Assembly: GCA_964563885.1 (NCBI GenBank)
Contig: CAZLYX010000009.1
Location: forward strand, 1-50,824
Source of the DNA: CAZLYX01 sp964563885
GTDB lineage: Bacteria > Pseudomonadota > Gammaproteobacteria > Burkholderiales > Neisseriaceae
Reading direction: 5' to 3'
DNA: 50,824 bases
Both the position numbers and the translations under genes were made by a program. The notes under the pieces were generated by a model. It was not told the DNA's origin and ran no database searches. It saw only the letters and a list, made by a program, of their open reading frames with translations. Below, piece by piece: positions 26,165 to 34,559 of the stretch (positions within the stretch are counted from its first letter, which is position 1; the number at the start of each line of letters is the position of its first letter).

Positions 26165-27325
26165 ATGAATACAGAGTCTAAACTCCTCGACCGTAAAATC
26201 CTTAGAAGCGGACATAAAATAGACCAATCCTTGTTATGGATGGTGGTGTTGATGGTGTCATTTAGCTTGTTAATGATTTATTCTGCTTCGATTGCCTATG
26301 CGGCTCAAGATGGTGGCGATAAATGGTTTTACTTAAGTCGCCAAGCTGTTTTCTTAGTAGCTGGCGGAATAGCAGGTAGCATAGCCGCTAAAATTCCGAT
26401 GGCGAAATGGAAAAAATGGACGCCAATAATTCTCACTTTTAGTTTAGCGCTACTAGTGGCTGTGTTGTTTATGGGCCGTGAGATTAATGGTGCAAAACGC
26501 TGGATACATATGGGGCCAGTGAATGTACAGCCTTCTGAAATATTTAAGCTGGCAGTTATTTTATATTTATCAAGTTTCTTTACGCGTCGTGCTGAGATTT
26601 TAAAACAATTTAAAAAAGTAGGGTTTGTAGGCGTGCCCATTGTGATTGGCTTGTGGTTGCTGATGCTGGAGCCAGATTTTGGCTCTGTAGTAGTGGTTTC
26701 GGTGATTTTTCTTAGTTTACTGTTTTTGGCGGGCTTACCAAATAAATGGTTTGCGCTGGTGATTCTGCTTAGCGTTGGGCTATTGGGCATGTTGATTATG
26801 CTAGAGCCTTATCGTATGGCGCGCGTAACTGCATTTTTAGATCCTTGGGAAGACCCGCTGGGCAAAGGATACCAGCTAACCCATTCACTAATGGCGATTG
26901 CGCGTGGAGAATGGTTTGGCGTGGGTTTAGGGTCTAGTTTAGAAAAGCGGTTTTATCTGCCAGAAGCACACACTGATTTTATTTTGGCAGTAATTGGAGA
27001 AGAATTCGGCTTTGTGGGCATTTGCGTGCTGATGTTTTGTTATTGTTGGATTGGGTGGCGTGCCTTTTCAATTGGTAAACAGGCGCGTGATTTAGAGTTG
27101 TTTTATGGTGCATTTGTGGCCAAAGGGATTGGTATTTGGTTGGGGATTCAAAGTTTCTTTAATATCGGTGTAAATATTGGCTTGCTACCAACGAAAGGTT
27201 TGACCTTGCCACTCATGTCTTACGGTGGTTCAGCGGTGATTGTGATGTTGGTATGCATGGCGTTGCTGCTGCGGATAGATTATGAAAATCGTTTGAGAAT
27301 GCGCGGCTATAAAGTACAAGCATAA
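26165..27325 (+). CDS. ftsW: Septal peptidoglycan polymerase FtsW
   Basis: FtsW is the SEDS-family glycosyltransferase that polymerises septal peptidoglycan with FtsI. It has about ten membrane spans. Signature pieces are LLMIYSASIAYA, GREINGAKRWIHMGPVNVQPSEIFKLAVILYLSSF-type text, LEPDFGSVVVV, GYQLTHSLMAIARGEWFGVGLG, LPEAHTDFILAVIGEEFGFVG and GLTLPLMSYGGSAVI. The ATG at 26165 (386 residues) is taken; an in-frame GTG at 26144 just after an AGGCTGCCTGAA copy (26126, reverse) is possible. Neither has a good ribosome binding site. Confidence 0.94.
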   Translation: MNTESKLLDRKILRSGHKIDQSLLWMVVLMVSFSLLMIYSASIAYAAQDGGDKWFYLSRQAVFLVAGGIAGSIAAKIPMAKWKKWTPIILTFSLALLVAVLFMGREINGAKRWIHMGPVNVQPSEIFKLAVILYLSSFFTRRAEILKQFKKVGFVGVPIVIGLWLLMLEPDFGSVVVVSVIFLSLLFLAGLPNKWFALVILLSVGLLGMLIMLEPYRMARVTAFLDPWEDPLGKGYQLTHSLMAIARGEWFGVGLGSSLEKRFYLPEAHTDFILAVIGEEFGFVGICVLMFCYCWIGWRAFSIGKQARDLELFYGAFVAKGIGIWLGIQSFFNIGVNIGLLPTKGLTLPLMSYGGSAVIVMLVCMALLLRIDYENRLRMRGYKVQA

Positions 27326-27354
27326 TAAAATTATAAATATAAAGGGCTGTAATC

Positions 27355-28422
27355 ATGAGCGGAAAAACATTTATGTTGATGGCGGGTGGCACCGGCGGAC
27401 ATATATTTCCAGCCTTAGCAGTTGCTAAAGCACTGCAAAAACGAGGTCACCATGTGATTTGGTTGGGTAGTGAAGACGCAATGGAAACCCGCATCGTTCC
27501 ACAACACGGAATTCACTTGGAAACTTTGGCCATTAAAGGGGTTCGCGGCAATGGTATCCAACGAAAAATAATGCTGCCGTTTACGCTGTTTAAAACTGTG
27601 CGTGCGGCGAAAGCAATTATTCGTAAACACCGTGTTTCTTGCGCGATTGGTTTTGGTGGTTTTGTGACGTTTCCAGGCGGCTTAGCTGCGAAACTTTCGG
27701 CTGTGCCAGTAGTAATACATGAACAAAATGCAGTTGCAGGACTCTCAAATAAAATATTGTCTAATTGGGCACGACGTGTTTTATATGCTTTTCCTAAGGC
27801 ATTTAACAACTCCGATGGCTTGGTGGGTAATCCAGTGCGTGCTGAAATTGCAGAATTGCCGGTGCCGGAAGTACGCTTTTTGAAAAGAACAGGTAATCTG
27901 AAAATTTTAGTCATGGGTGGCAGCCTGGGTGCTGATATTTTAAATAAAACGGTGCCACAAGCATTGTCGTTGTTGTTGGAATATCAACGCCCGAATGTTT
28001 ATCATCAGGCTGGCCGTAATAAATTAGGTAATTTGCAAGAAAACTATGACATGCTAGGCGTTAAGGCGCACTGCGTTGAATTCATTGATGATATGGTATC
28101 TGCTTACCGCAATGCTGATGTGGTGATTTGCCGAGCTGGCGCGTTAACCATCGCTGAATTAACCGCCGCAGGTGTTGGCGCGCTATTGGTGCCTTATCCA
28201 CATGCCGTAGACGACCATCAAACCGCCAATGCACGCTATATGGTACAAGCACAATCAGGATTATTGCTGGCGCAAGATCAGCTAACGCCCGAAAAGCTGG
28301 CTGAAGTGTTGGGCGGGTTAACGCGAGCGCAATGTTTGAAATGGGCAAGTAATGCACGCATGCAAGCTATGCCGCACAGCGCAGACGAAGTGGCTGGAAT
28401 TGCCATTGTTGTTGCAAAATAG
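27355..28422 (+). CDS. murG: Lipid II synthase MurG
   Basis: MurG transfers GlcNAc from UDP-GlcNAc to lipid I on the inner face of the membrane. The 355 residues show LMAGGTGGHIFPALAVA at the N-terminus, GFGGFVTFPGGLAAKL, VIHEQNAVAGLSNK, the second glycine loop VMGGSLGADILNKT and the donor-binding ICRAGALTIAELTAAGVGALLVPYPHAVDDHQ. It is 29 nt from ftsW. A DUS lies directly after the stop at 28425, followed by about 185 bp without recognisable features before murC. Confidence 0.96.
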   Translation: MSGKTFMLMAGGTGGHIFPALAVAKALQKRGHHVIWLGSEDAMETRIVPQHGIHLETLAIKGVRGNGIQRKIMLPFTLFKTVRAAKAIIRKHRVSCAIGFGGFVTFPGGLAAKLSAVPVVIHEQNAVAGLSNKILSNWARRVLYAFPKAFNNSDGLVGNPVRAEIAELPVPEVRFLKRTGNLKILVMGGSLGADILNKTVPQALSLLLEYQRPNVYHQAGRNKLGNLQENYDMLGVKAHCVEFIDDMVSAYRNADVVICRAGALTIAELTAAGVGALLVPYPHAVDDHQTANARYMVQAQSGLLLAQDQLTPEKLAEVLGGLTRAQCLKWASNARMQAMPHSADEVAGIAIVVAK

Positions 28423-28622
28423 TGTTCAGGTAGCCTTGGCGTTATAAGGGTTGGTAAAGTGTAATCCTAAATCTGGCAGCTGGTTTGTTAATATCAATTT
28501 ACAATTTAAATCATGGCATATCTGGCTGCCGCGATTTAGAATAGCAACTTTAATGGTGAGTGCTGCTCAGGTGCTAATAATCCATTCTCTTTGAGCCGTT
28601 TAAGTATAGGAATACCATCATT

Positions 28623-30047
28623 ATGATGAAAAACAGAGTCAAGCATATCCATTTTGTTGGTATTGGTGGTTCGGGCATGTGCGGTATTGCTGAAGTATTA
28701 CATAATTTAGGGTTCCATATATCAGGCTCCGATCAGGCACAAAGCGCAGTCACTCGCCATTTAAGTAATTTGGGCGTACGTGTTTTTCAGGGGCACACTG
28801 CAGAACATATTGTAGGGGCAGACGTGGTGGTGACGTCCACCGCTGTTAACAAAGATAATCCTGAAGTTCAGGCAGCCTCAGCACAGTATATTCCAGTGAT
28901 TCCACGTGCATTGATGTTGGCGGAATTAATGCGCTTCCGAGATGGCATTGCTATTGCGGGTACACATGGGAAAACCACCACCACCAGTTTAACGGCATCA
29001 ATTATGGCTGCGGCCGGGCTAGATCCAACGTTTGTTATCGGCGGTAAATTAACTGCCGCTGGCACCAATGCCAAGTTAGGCCAAGGTGATTATATTGTGG
29101 CCGAGGCCGATGAATCAGATGCCTCTTTTTTGTATTTAACGCCTTTAATGTCGGTAGTAACCAATATTGACACCGATCATATGGAAACTTATGGACACAG
29201 TGTCGAAAAATTACATCAGGCCTTTATAGACTTTATTCATCGTTTACCTTTTTATGGCAAGGCGTTTGTCTGCATTGATAGTGAGCATGTCCGTGCTATC
29301 GTGCCAAAAATTAGTAAACCTTTTGTAACCTATGGTTTAGACGATAGTGCTGATATTTATGCAACAGATATTGTCGCCTCGGGTGCACAAATGCAGTTTA
29401 ATGTGCATGTAAAAAAAGCACAGATTCCTCCTTTCCCAGTCGTATTAAATATGCCTGGGCGGCACAATGTTTTAAATGCGCTAGCGGCTATTGGTGTAGC
29501 GCTTGAGTGTGATGCAGCGGTAGAAGCCATTCAACAAGGATTGCTAGATTTTGCTGGTGTTGGGCGCCGTTTTCAAAACTATGGTGAAATTAATTTGCCA
29601 CAAGGGGGCCGAGCATTGATTATTGATGACTATGGTCATCACCCGGTTGAGATGGCCGCTACGCTGTCGGCAGCGCGCGGCGCTTATCCCGATAAACGTT
29701 TAGTATTGGCTTTTCAGCCACACCGATATACGCGCACCCGAGATTTATTTGAAGATTTTGTAAGTGTGCTCAATACAGTCGATTTTTTATTGTTAAATGA
29801 AGTTTATGCGGCAGGAGAAGAGCCTATTGTGGCGGCAGACAGTCGTGCTTTAGCCAGAGCCATACGCGTAGCGGGTAAGTTAGAGCCTATTCATTGTGAG
29901 AGTGTGGCTTTATTACCAGAAAAAATACTTAATATTTTACAAGATGGTGATGTTGTCCTCACCATGGGCGCCGGTAATATTAATAAAGCGCCGCAAGCTT
30001 TGATTGATTTAAGTGAGCAGTCAGCATTAAGGTATAATCTGAAATAA
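28623..30047 (+). CDS. murC: UDP-MurNAc:L-Ala ligase MurC
   Basis: MurC adds L-alanine to UDP-MurNAc, the first amino acid of the stem peptide. In 474 residues, HFVGIGGSGMCGIAEVL is the N-terminal nucleotide loop, AIAGTHGKTTTTSLTASI the ATP loop, VAEADESDASFLYLTP and TNIDTDHMETYG lie in the central domain, and IIDDYGHHPVEMAATL and AFQPHRYTRTRDLFEDF in the C domain. One AGGCTGCCTGAA copy (28867, reverse) lies inside and another (30047) starts at the stop codon. Confidence 0.96.
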   Translation: MMKNRVKHIHFVGIGGSGMCGIAEVLHNLGFHISGSDQAQSAVTRHLSNLGVRVFQGHTAEHIVGADVVVTSTAVNKDNPEVQAASAQYIPVIPRALMLAELMRFRDGIAIAGTHGKTTTTSLTASIMAAAGLDPTFVIGGKLTAAGTNAKLGQGDYIVAEADESDASFLYLTPLMSVVTNIDTDHMETYGHSVEKLHQAFIDFIHRLPFYGKAFVCIDSEHVRAIVPKISKPFVTYGLDDSADIYATDIVASGAQMQFNVHVKKAQIPPFPVVLNMPGRHNVLNALAAIGVALECDAAVEAIQQGLLDFAGVGRRFQNYGEINLPQGGRALIIDDYGHHPVEMAATLSAARGAYPDKRLVLAFQPHRYTRTRDLFEDFVSVLNTVDFLLLNEVYAAGEEPIVAADSRALARAIRVAGKLEPIHCESVALLPEKILNILQDGDVVLTMGAGNINKAPQALIDLSEQSALRYNLK

Positions 30048-30091
30048 GGCTGCCTGAAAATATTTCAGCAGCTCTAGATAAAGGGCGTAGT

Positions 30092-31003
30092 ATGCATAAT
30101 TTCGGCAAAGTGGCTGTGTTGATGGGTGGCTTTTCTAGTGAGCGCGAGATTTCCTTGATTAGTGGTGATGCGATATTAGCGGCTTTAATAACTAAAGGTG
30201 TAGATGCTCATCGATTTGATCCGAAAGAGCAGGATTTATTCGAGCTAAAGAAGCAAGGTTTTCAGGTAGCCTTTAATATTTTGCATGGCACTTATGGTGA
30301 AGATGGTGTAGTGCAAGGTGCGCTGGAAGCGATGGGCATACCTTATACCGGATGTGGCGTAATGGCTTCTGCAATTGGTATGGATAAATATCGTTGTAAA
30401 TTGTTGTGGCAGGCTTTAGGCTTACCCGTGCCAGATTTTGCGATTTTGCGTGAAGACAGCGATTTTGATGCAGTTGAAAAACAACTGGGTTTGCCTATGT
30501 TTGTAAAACCAGCGGCAGAGGGCAGTAGTGTTGGGGTGGTTAAGGTGAAAGAGGCGGGCCAACTTAGCGCAGTTTACGAACAACTAAAACATATGCGCGG
30601 CGAGATTTTGGCCGAACGTTATATTGGTGGCGGAGAATACTCATGCCCAGTGATTAATGGCCGCGGCACGCCCAGTATTCATATTATTCCAGCAACGGAA
30701 TTTTATGATTATGAAGCAAAATATTACCGAGATGATACTATCTATCATTGTCCTTCTGGTTTAAGCGATGAAGATGAGCAGTTAATGCGTAGTTTGGCTG
30801 TTCGCGGCTTGGAAGCTATTGGTGGAGAGGGTTGTGCGCGAGTTGATTTTCTCAAAGATACTGATGGTAAATTGTATCTATTAGAAATTAATACTTTACC
30901 TGGAATGACTAGCCATAGTTTAGTGCCTAAGTCTGCACAAGTGGAAGGCATGGATTTTGCTAATTTGTGCATCGAAATATTGAAGACCGCTCATGTGGGA
31001 TAA
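30092..31003 (+). CDS. ddl: D-alanine--D-alanine ligase (DdlB type)
   Basis: Ddl makes the D-Ala-D-Ala dipeptide used by MurF. It is a 303-residue ATP-grasp enzyme with VLMGGFSSEREISLISG at the N-terminus, ILHGTYGEDGVVQGALE, FVKPAAEGSSVGVVKVK, the YDYEAKYYRDDT omega-loop region and YLLEINTLPGMTSHSLVPKSA. The tyrosine in the loop region fits D-Ala rather than D-Lac specificity. An exact DUS at 30261 encodes FQVA. Its end overlaps the ftsQ start by 11 nt. Confidence 0.95.
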   Translation: MHNFGKVAVLMGGFSSEREISLISGDAILAALITKGVDAHRFDPKEQDLFELKKQGFQVAFNILHGTYGEDGVVQGALEAMGIPYTGCGVMASAIGMDKYRCKLLWQALGLPVPDFAILREDSDFDAVEKQLGLPMFVKPAAEGSSVGVVKVKEAGQLSAVYEQLKHMRGEILAERYIGGGEYSCPVINGRGTPSIHIIPATEFYDYEAKYYRDDTIYHCPSGLSDEDEQLMRSLAVRGLEAIGGEGCARVDFLKDTDGKLYLLEINTLPGMTSHSLVPKSAQVEGMDFANLCIEILKTAHVG

Positions 31004-31739
31004 TGCTAGAGCCATGAGACGATTGAGCTCGTGGTTAATTTTTCTGGTTGTGTTGATTTTATTAGGAGCAGGTGGCGTGTGGGTGATGAATTCGCCCTAT
31101 TTCCCGATTAAGCAGGTTAAAATTGATGGTGAAATAACTCGCAGTAATGAACAAGCTTTACAGGCAGTGGCAGCGAAATATATTCGAGGCAATATCTTTA
31201 AGGCTGATTTAAACGGTGCTCAAGCAGCTTTTCAAGCTCTTCCATGGGTAGAGAAAGCCTTGGTTCGTCGCAAGTTGCCGGATACAGTTGAAATTGTATT
31301 AGAAGAGCATATTCCTATTGCGCGCTGGAAACAATCGGGCTTAGTGGACAGTAAGGGTAAGATATTTCAGGCAGCCACTGATGAACATTTCCCTGACTTC
31401 GACGGTCAAGCTGGAACTGAAAAACTGATGACTGAGCATTTGCGTGAATATCAGCAAAAACTTGAACCATTGGGAATCAGTATTGAAAAACTACACTATA
31501 CTCCGCGTTCGGCTTGGCTGTTGACCTTAGGTAATGGCATTGAGATAAGGCTTGGACGTGAACATGAAGGAGAGCGCTTAGATCGCTTCATCCAAATTTG
31601 GCCAAGTATTTTAAAGGCTGAATCAACTTCTTTACAGTATGTTGATATGCGCTATCGTGATGGTTTTGCTGTGCGCCGGAAAATACCAGATCCGGAACAC
31701 ATAATCGAACCTTTGCCCGATACGGCAGAAATTGAATAA
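30993..31739 (+). CDS. ftsQ: Cell division protein FtsQ
   Basis: FtsQ is a bitopic divisome scaffold that recruits FtsL and FtsB. The 248 residues have a short cytoplasmic tail, a membrane span at ~13-31 (LIFLVVLILLGAGGVWV), a POTRA domain (FPIKQVKIDGEITRSNEQAL) and the FtsQ beta domain with PWVEKALVRRKLPDTVEIVLEEHIPIARW. The ATG at 30993, within the ddl end, gives MWDNARAMRRL, like the opening known from Neisseria; an ATG at 31014 is an alternative. A degenerate uptake sequence lies near 31366. Confidence 0.93.
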   Translation: MWDNARAMRRLSSWLIFLVVLILLGAGGVWVMNSPYFPIKQVKIDGEITRSNEQALQAVAAKYIRGNIFKADLNGAQAAFQALPWVEKALVRRKLPDTVEIVLEEHIPIARWKQSGLVDSKGKIFQAATDEHFPDFDGQAGTEKLMTEHLREYQQKLEPLGISIEKLHYTPRSAWLLTLGNGIEIRLGREHEGERLDRFIQIWPSILKAESTSLQYVDMRYRDGFAVRRKIPDPEHIIEPLPDTAEIE

Positions 31740-31764
31740 ATTAGATAAGGTTGAATAAAATATT

Positions 31765-33012
31765 ATGGCAAATGGTAAATATATCAGTGCATTAGATATC
31801 GGTACATCGAAAGTAATCGCCTTAATTGGCGAAGTGCAAGAAGACAATGAAATACATATAGTAGGCTTGGGGCAAGCTCCTTCGCGTGGGTTAAAAGCAG
31901 GTATGGTAACCAATATTGATGCCACTGCTCAGGCAATTAAACAAGCAATGGATGAAGCTGAGTTAATGGCTGATTGCAAAGTGACTAGCGTAACTACAGG
32001 TATTGCGGGCAATCATATTCGCAGTTTGAATTCGCAAGGCGTAGTTAAAATTAAAGATGGTGAAGTGACTCAGGCAGATATCGATCGTGCGATTGAAACG
32101 GCGAAAGCCGTTAATATTCCGCTTGATCACAATATTCTTCATACAGTTGTGCAAGAATATATTATTGATAATCAGCCTGGTGTTAAAGAACCAATCGGTA
32201 TGAGTGGTGTACGCTTAGATACCCGAGTACACATCATCACTGGCGCAATTACAGCTTTGCAGAACATTCAAAAGTGTGTCAATCGCTGTGGGTTGCAAAT
32301 GGATCAAATTATGCTGCAGCCATTAGCGAGCGGTCAGGCAGTGTTAACTGAAGATGAAAAAGATCTTGGTGTTTGTGTTATTGATATTGGCGGAGGTACA
32401 ACTGATATTGCGGTTTACACTAATGGCGCCATTCGGCACACTGCTGTGATTCCAGTAGCTGGCGACTTGGTGACTAAAGATCTGGCTCAAGCTTTGCGTA
32501 CGCCTCATAGTGCTGCTGAGTACATTAAAATTCATCACGGCGTTGCTTTGCCTACTATGGATGGTTTGGATGAAATGATTGAGGTGCCAAGCGTGGGCGA
32601 TCGCAGCCCACGCCAAATTTCTCGGCGTGTGTTGGCCAGTGTAATCGGTCCGCGCGTTGAAGAAATTTTAGAATTAACATTGAACGAGTTACGTCGTTCG
32701 GGTTTTCCAGAAGAGGTTTTGACTTCTGGTATTGTTTTAACTGGTGGCGCATCATTGTTGACGGGCATTGTTGATTTAGCTGAAGATGTGTTCAATCTTC
32801 CTGCGCGTATTGGTGTGCCTCAAGAAATGGGTGGCGTATCAGAGCGTATTCGTAATCCACGTTATGCAACTGCCATTGGCCTGTTGCAAGCAGCGCGTGG
32901 AGATGTGCAAGGAGAGCCTGTTGGTGGCGCAATGAGTGTTGCTGGACATCATAATGAGTCTAAAGTGAGTTTATTGCATAAAATCAAAGAATGGCTGAAA
33001 AATAATTTCTAA
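31765..33012 (+). CDS. ftsA: Cell division protein FtsA
   Basis: FtsA is the actin-like ATPase that anchors FtsZ to the membrane. The 415 residues contain the phosphate-1 loop ALDIGTSKVIALIGEV, the adenosine-side VIDIGGGTTDIAVYTNG, the domain 1C stretch MVTNIDATAQAIKQAM, SGIVLTGGASLLTGIVDLAEDVF, and a C-terminal amphipathic helix SLLHKIKEWLKNNF that serves as membrane anchor. It is separated from ftsZ by 111 bp that hold a promoter. Confidence 0.96.
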   Translation: MANGKYISALDIGTSKVIALIGEVQEDNEIHIVGLGQAPSRGLKAGMVTNIDATAQAIKQAMDEAELMADCKVTSVTTGIAGNHIRSLNSQGVVKIKDGEVTQADIDRAIETAKAVNIPLDHNILHTVVQEYIIDNQPGVKEPIGMSGVRLDTRVHIITGAITALQNIQKCVNRCGLQMDQIMLQPLASGQAVLTEDEKDLGVCVIDIGGGTTDIAVYTNGAIRHTAVIPVAGDLVTKDLAQALRTPHSAAEYIKIHHGVALPTMDGLDEMIEVPSVGDRSPRQISRRVLASVIGPRVEEILELTLNELRRSGFPEEVLTSGIVLTGGASLLTGIVDLAEDVFNLPARIGVPQEMGGVSERIRNPRYATAIGLLQAARGDVQGEPVGGAMSVAGHHNESKVSLLHKIKEWLKNNF

Positions 33013-33035
33013 AACGTAAAATTTAGAGAACCCTT

Positions 33036-33064
33036 TTGCTTTAAGTGTACGGGTTTATTATAAT
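33036..33064 (+). promoter_or_regulatory. Candidate internal promoter for ftsZ
   Basis: The -10 TATAAT (33059-33064) is perfect; the -35 TTGCTT (33036-33041) is weak but correctly placed with 17 bp. The -10 lies between GGGT and ACCC arms of a small dyad. A strong AAAAGGAG ribosome binding site precedes the ftsZ ATG. Confidence 0.55.
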
Positions 33065-33123
33065 ACCCTTATATTGAAAATTTTAGTTTTAGCCTTGGGT
33101 TATGGGGCGAAAAGGAGTATGAC

Positions 33124-34293
33124 ATGGATTTGGTATATGACGTAGTTGAAGCTGCTATAAGCCCTGCTGTCATTAAAGTAATTGGCGTAGGTGGCGGCGG
33201 TTGTAATGCAATCAATAATATGGTTAGCAATACGATACAAGGTGTTGAATTTATAAGTGCAAATACTGATGCACAGTCTTTAAGTAAAAGCCAAGCCTCG
33301 CAACGTATTCAGCTAGGTGTGAATCTGACTCGTGGGTTAGGTGCAGGAGCCAATCCAGATGTAGGTCGTGCGGCAGCGCAAGAAGATCGCGAAGCGATTG
33401 CCGATGCTATCCGTGGAGCTCATATGCTATTCATTACTACTGGGATGGGCGGCGGTACTGGTACTGGTGCTGCGCCAGTGATTGCTGAAATTGCGAAAGA
33501 GTTGGGTATTTTAACTGTAGCAGTTGTGACTCGCCCATTTGAGCATGAGGGTAAACGAGTTCAGCTGGCTTTGGACGGGTTGAATCATTTAAAGAGTCAA
33601 GTTGATTCATTGATTGTTATTCCAAACGATAAATTAATGACTGCATTGGGCGAAGATGTAACAGTACGCGAAGCATTTCGTGCAGCTGATAATGTACTGC
33701 GTAATGCTGTGGCTGGTATTTCTGAAGTGGTGACTTGCCCTGGCTTTATTAATTTAGATTTCGCTGATGTTAAAAATGTTATGGGCATCATGGGTATGGC
33801 AATGATGGGCTCTGGCGAAGCACAAGGTATGGATCGTGCACGTTTGGCTACAGAGCAAGCGATTGCAAGCCCCTTGCTGGATGACGTGACGCTCGAAGGT
33901 GCGCGTGGCGTGTTGGTGAATATTACTACTTCACCAGGCTGCCTGAAAATGTCTGAGTATAAAGAAATTATGTCTGTGGTGAGTGAATACGCACATGCTG
34001 ATGCTGAGCGTAAATATGGCACAGCAGAAGATGAAAACATGGCAGAAGATGCCATCCGTGTAACTATTATCGCTACAGGCTTGAAAGAACATCAAGAAGC
34101 ACAAGGTAATTTGCGTGTGGTTAAACAGCAGCAATATGCTACTGGTACCGACGATGGTTTTCCTAATATTGAAAGTGTCATCCGTTCAGGACGTAATACA
34201 CGCAGCCTTAATTTGGGTGCTTCAGATTTCTCGAATCAATCAGTTTTAGATGATTTTGAAATACCTGCAGTTTTACGCCGACAAGCCGATTAA
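33124..34293 (+). CDS. ftsZ: Cell division GTPase FtsZ
   Basis: FtsZ is the tubulin-like GTPase that forms the Z ring. In 389 residues, IKVIGVGGGGCNAINNM opens the nucleotide domain, the tubulin signature is MGGGTGTGAAPVIAEIA, DNVLRNAVAGIS and NLDFADVKNVM form the T7/synergy region, and the C-terminal FtsA/ZipA-binding peptide DDFEIPAVLRRQAD follows a short variable linker. ATG 33124 has AAAAGGAG 7 nt upstream. An AGGCTGCCTGAA uptake sequence (33936) lies in the gene. A strong terminator follows. Confidence 0.97.
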   Translation: MDLVYDVVEAAISPAVIKVIGVGGGGCNAINNMVSNTIQGVEFISANTDAQSLSKSQASQRIQLGVNLTRGLGAGANPDVGRAAAQEDREAIADAIRGAHMLFITTGMGGGTGTGAAPVIAEIAKELGILTVAVVTRPFEHEGKRVQLALDGLNHLKSQVDSLIVIPNDKLMTALGEDVTVREAFRAADNVLRNAVAGISEVVTCPGFINLDFADVKNVMGIMGMAMMGSGEAQGMDRARLATEQAIASPLLDDVTLEGARGVLVNITTSPGCLKMSEYKEIMSVVSEYAHADAERKYGTAEDENMAEDAIRVTIIATGLKEHQEAQGNLRVVKQQQYATGTDDGFPNIESVIRSGRNTRSLNLGASDFSNQSVLDDFEIPAVLRRQAD

Positions 34294-34314
34294 AAAATGA
34301 TTGATTGTTAATCT

Positions 34315-34353
34315 AAAAAGCCTACTTTGTTATTGCGAAGTAGGCTTTTTTTT
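34315..34353 (+). terminator. Intrinsic terminator after ftsZ
   Basis: AAAAAGCCTACTT (34315-34327) pairs with AAGTAGGCTTTTT (34338-34350), giving a 13-bp stem, 10-nt loop and T run. It is unrelated to the DUS and closes the dcw cluster. Confidence 0.92.
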
Positions 34354-34559
34354 AAACAACATATTGGAAGCATAAGCAACTATTATTAAATTTACTATCA
34401 AGTGATGCTTATGTGTAAGCTAAATATTTGTCAAACGCATTACGGTGATGGACGTGAAAATGTATTGAGGTGATTTTGTTAGGCTGAAATAGGCATTAGA
34501 CAAGCTAACTTTGGGAAATTGTTTTACAATATCAATATCTAAACAAGCTCCATCATAAC

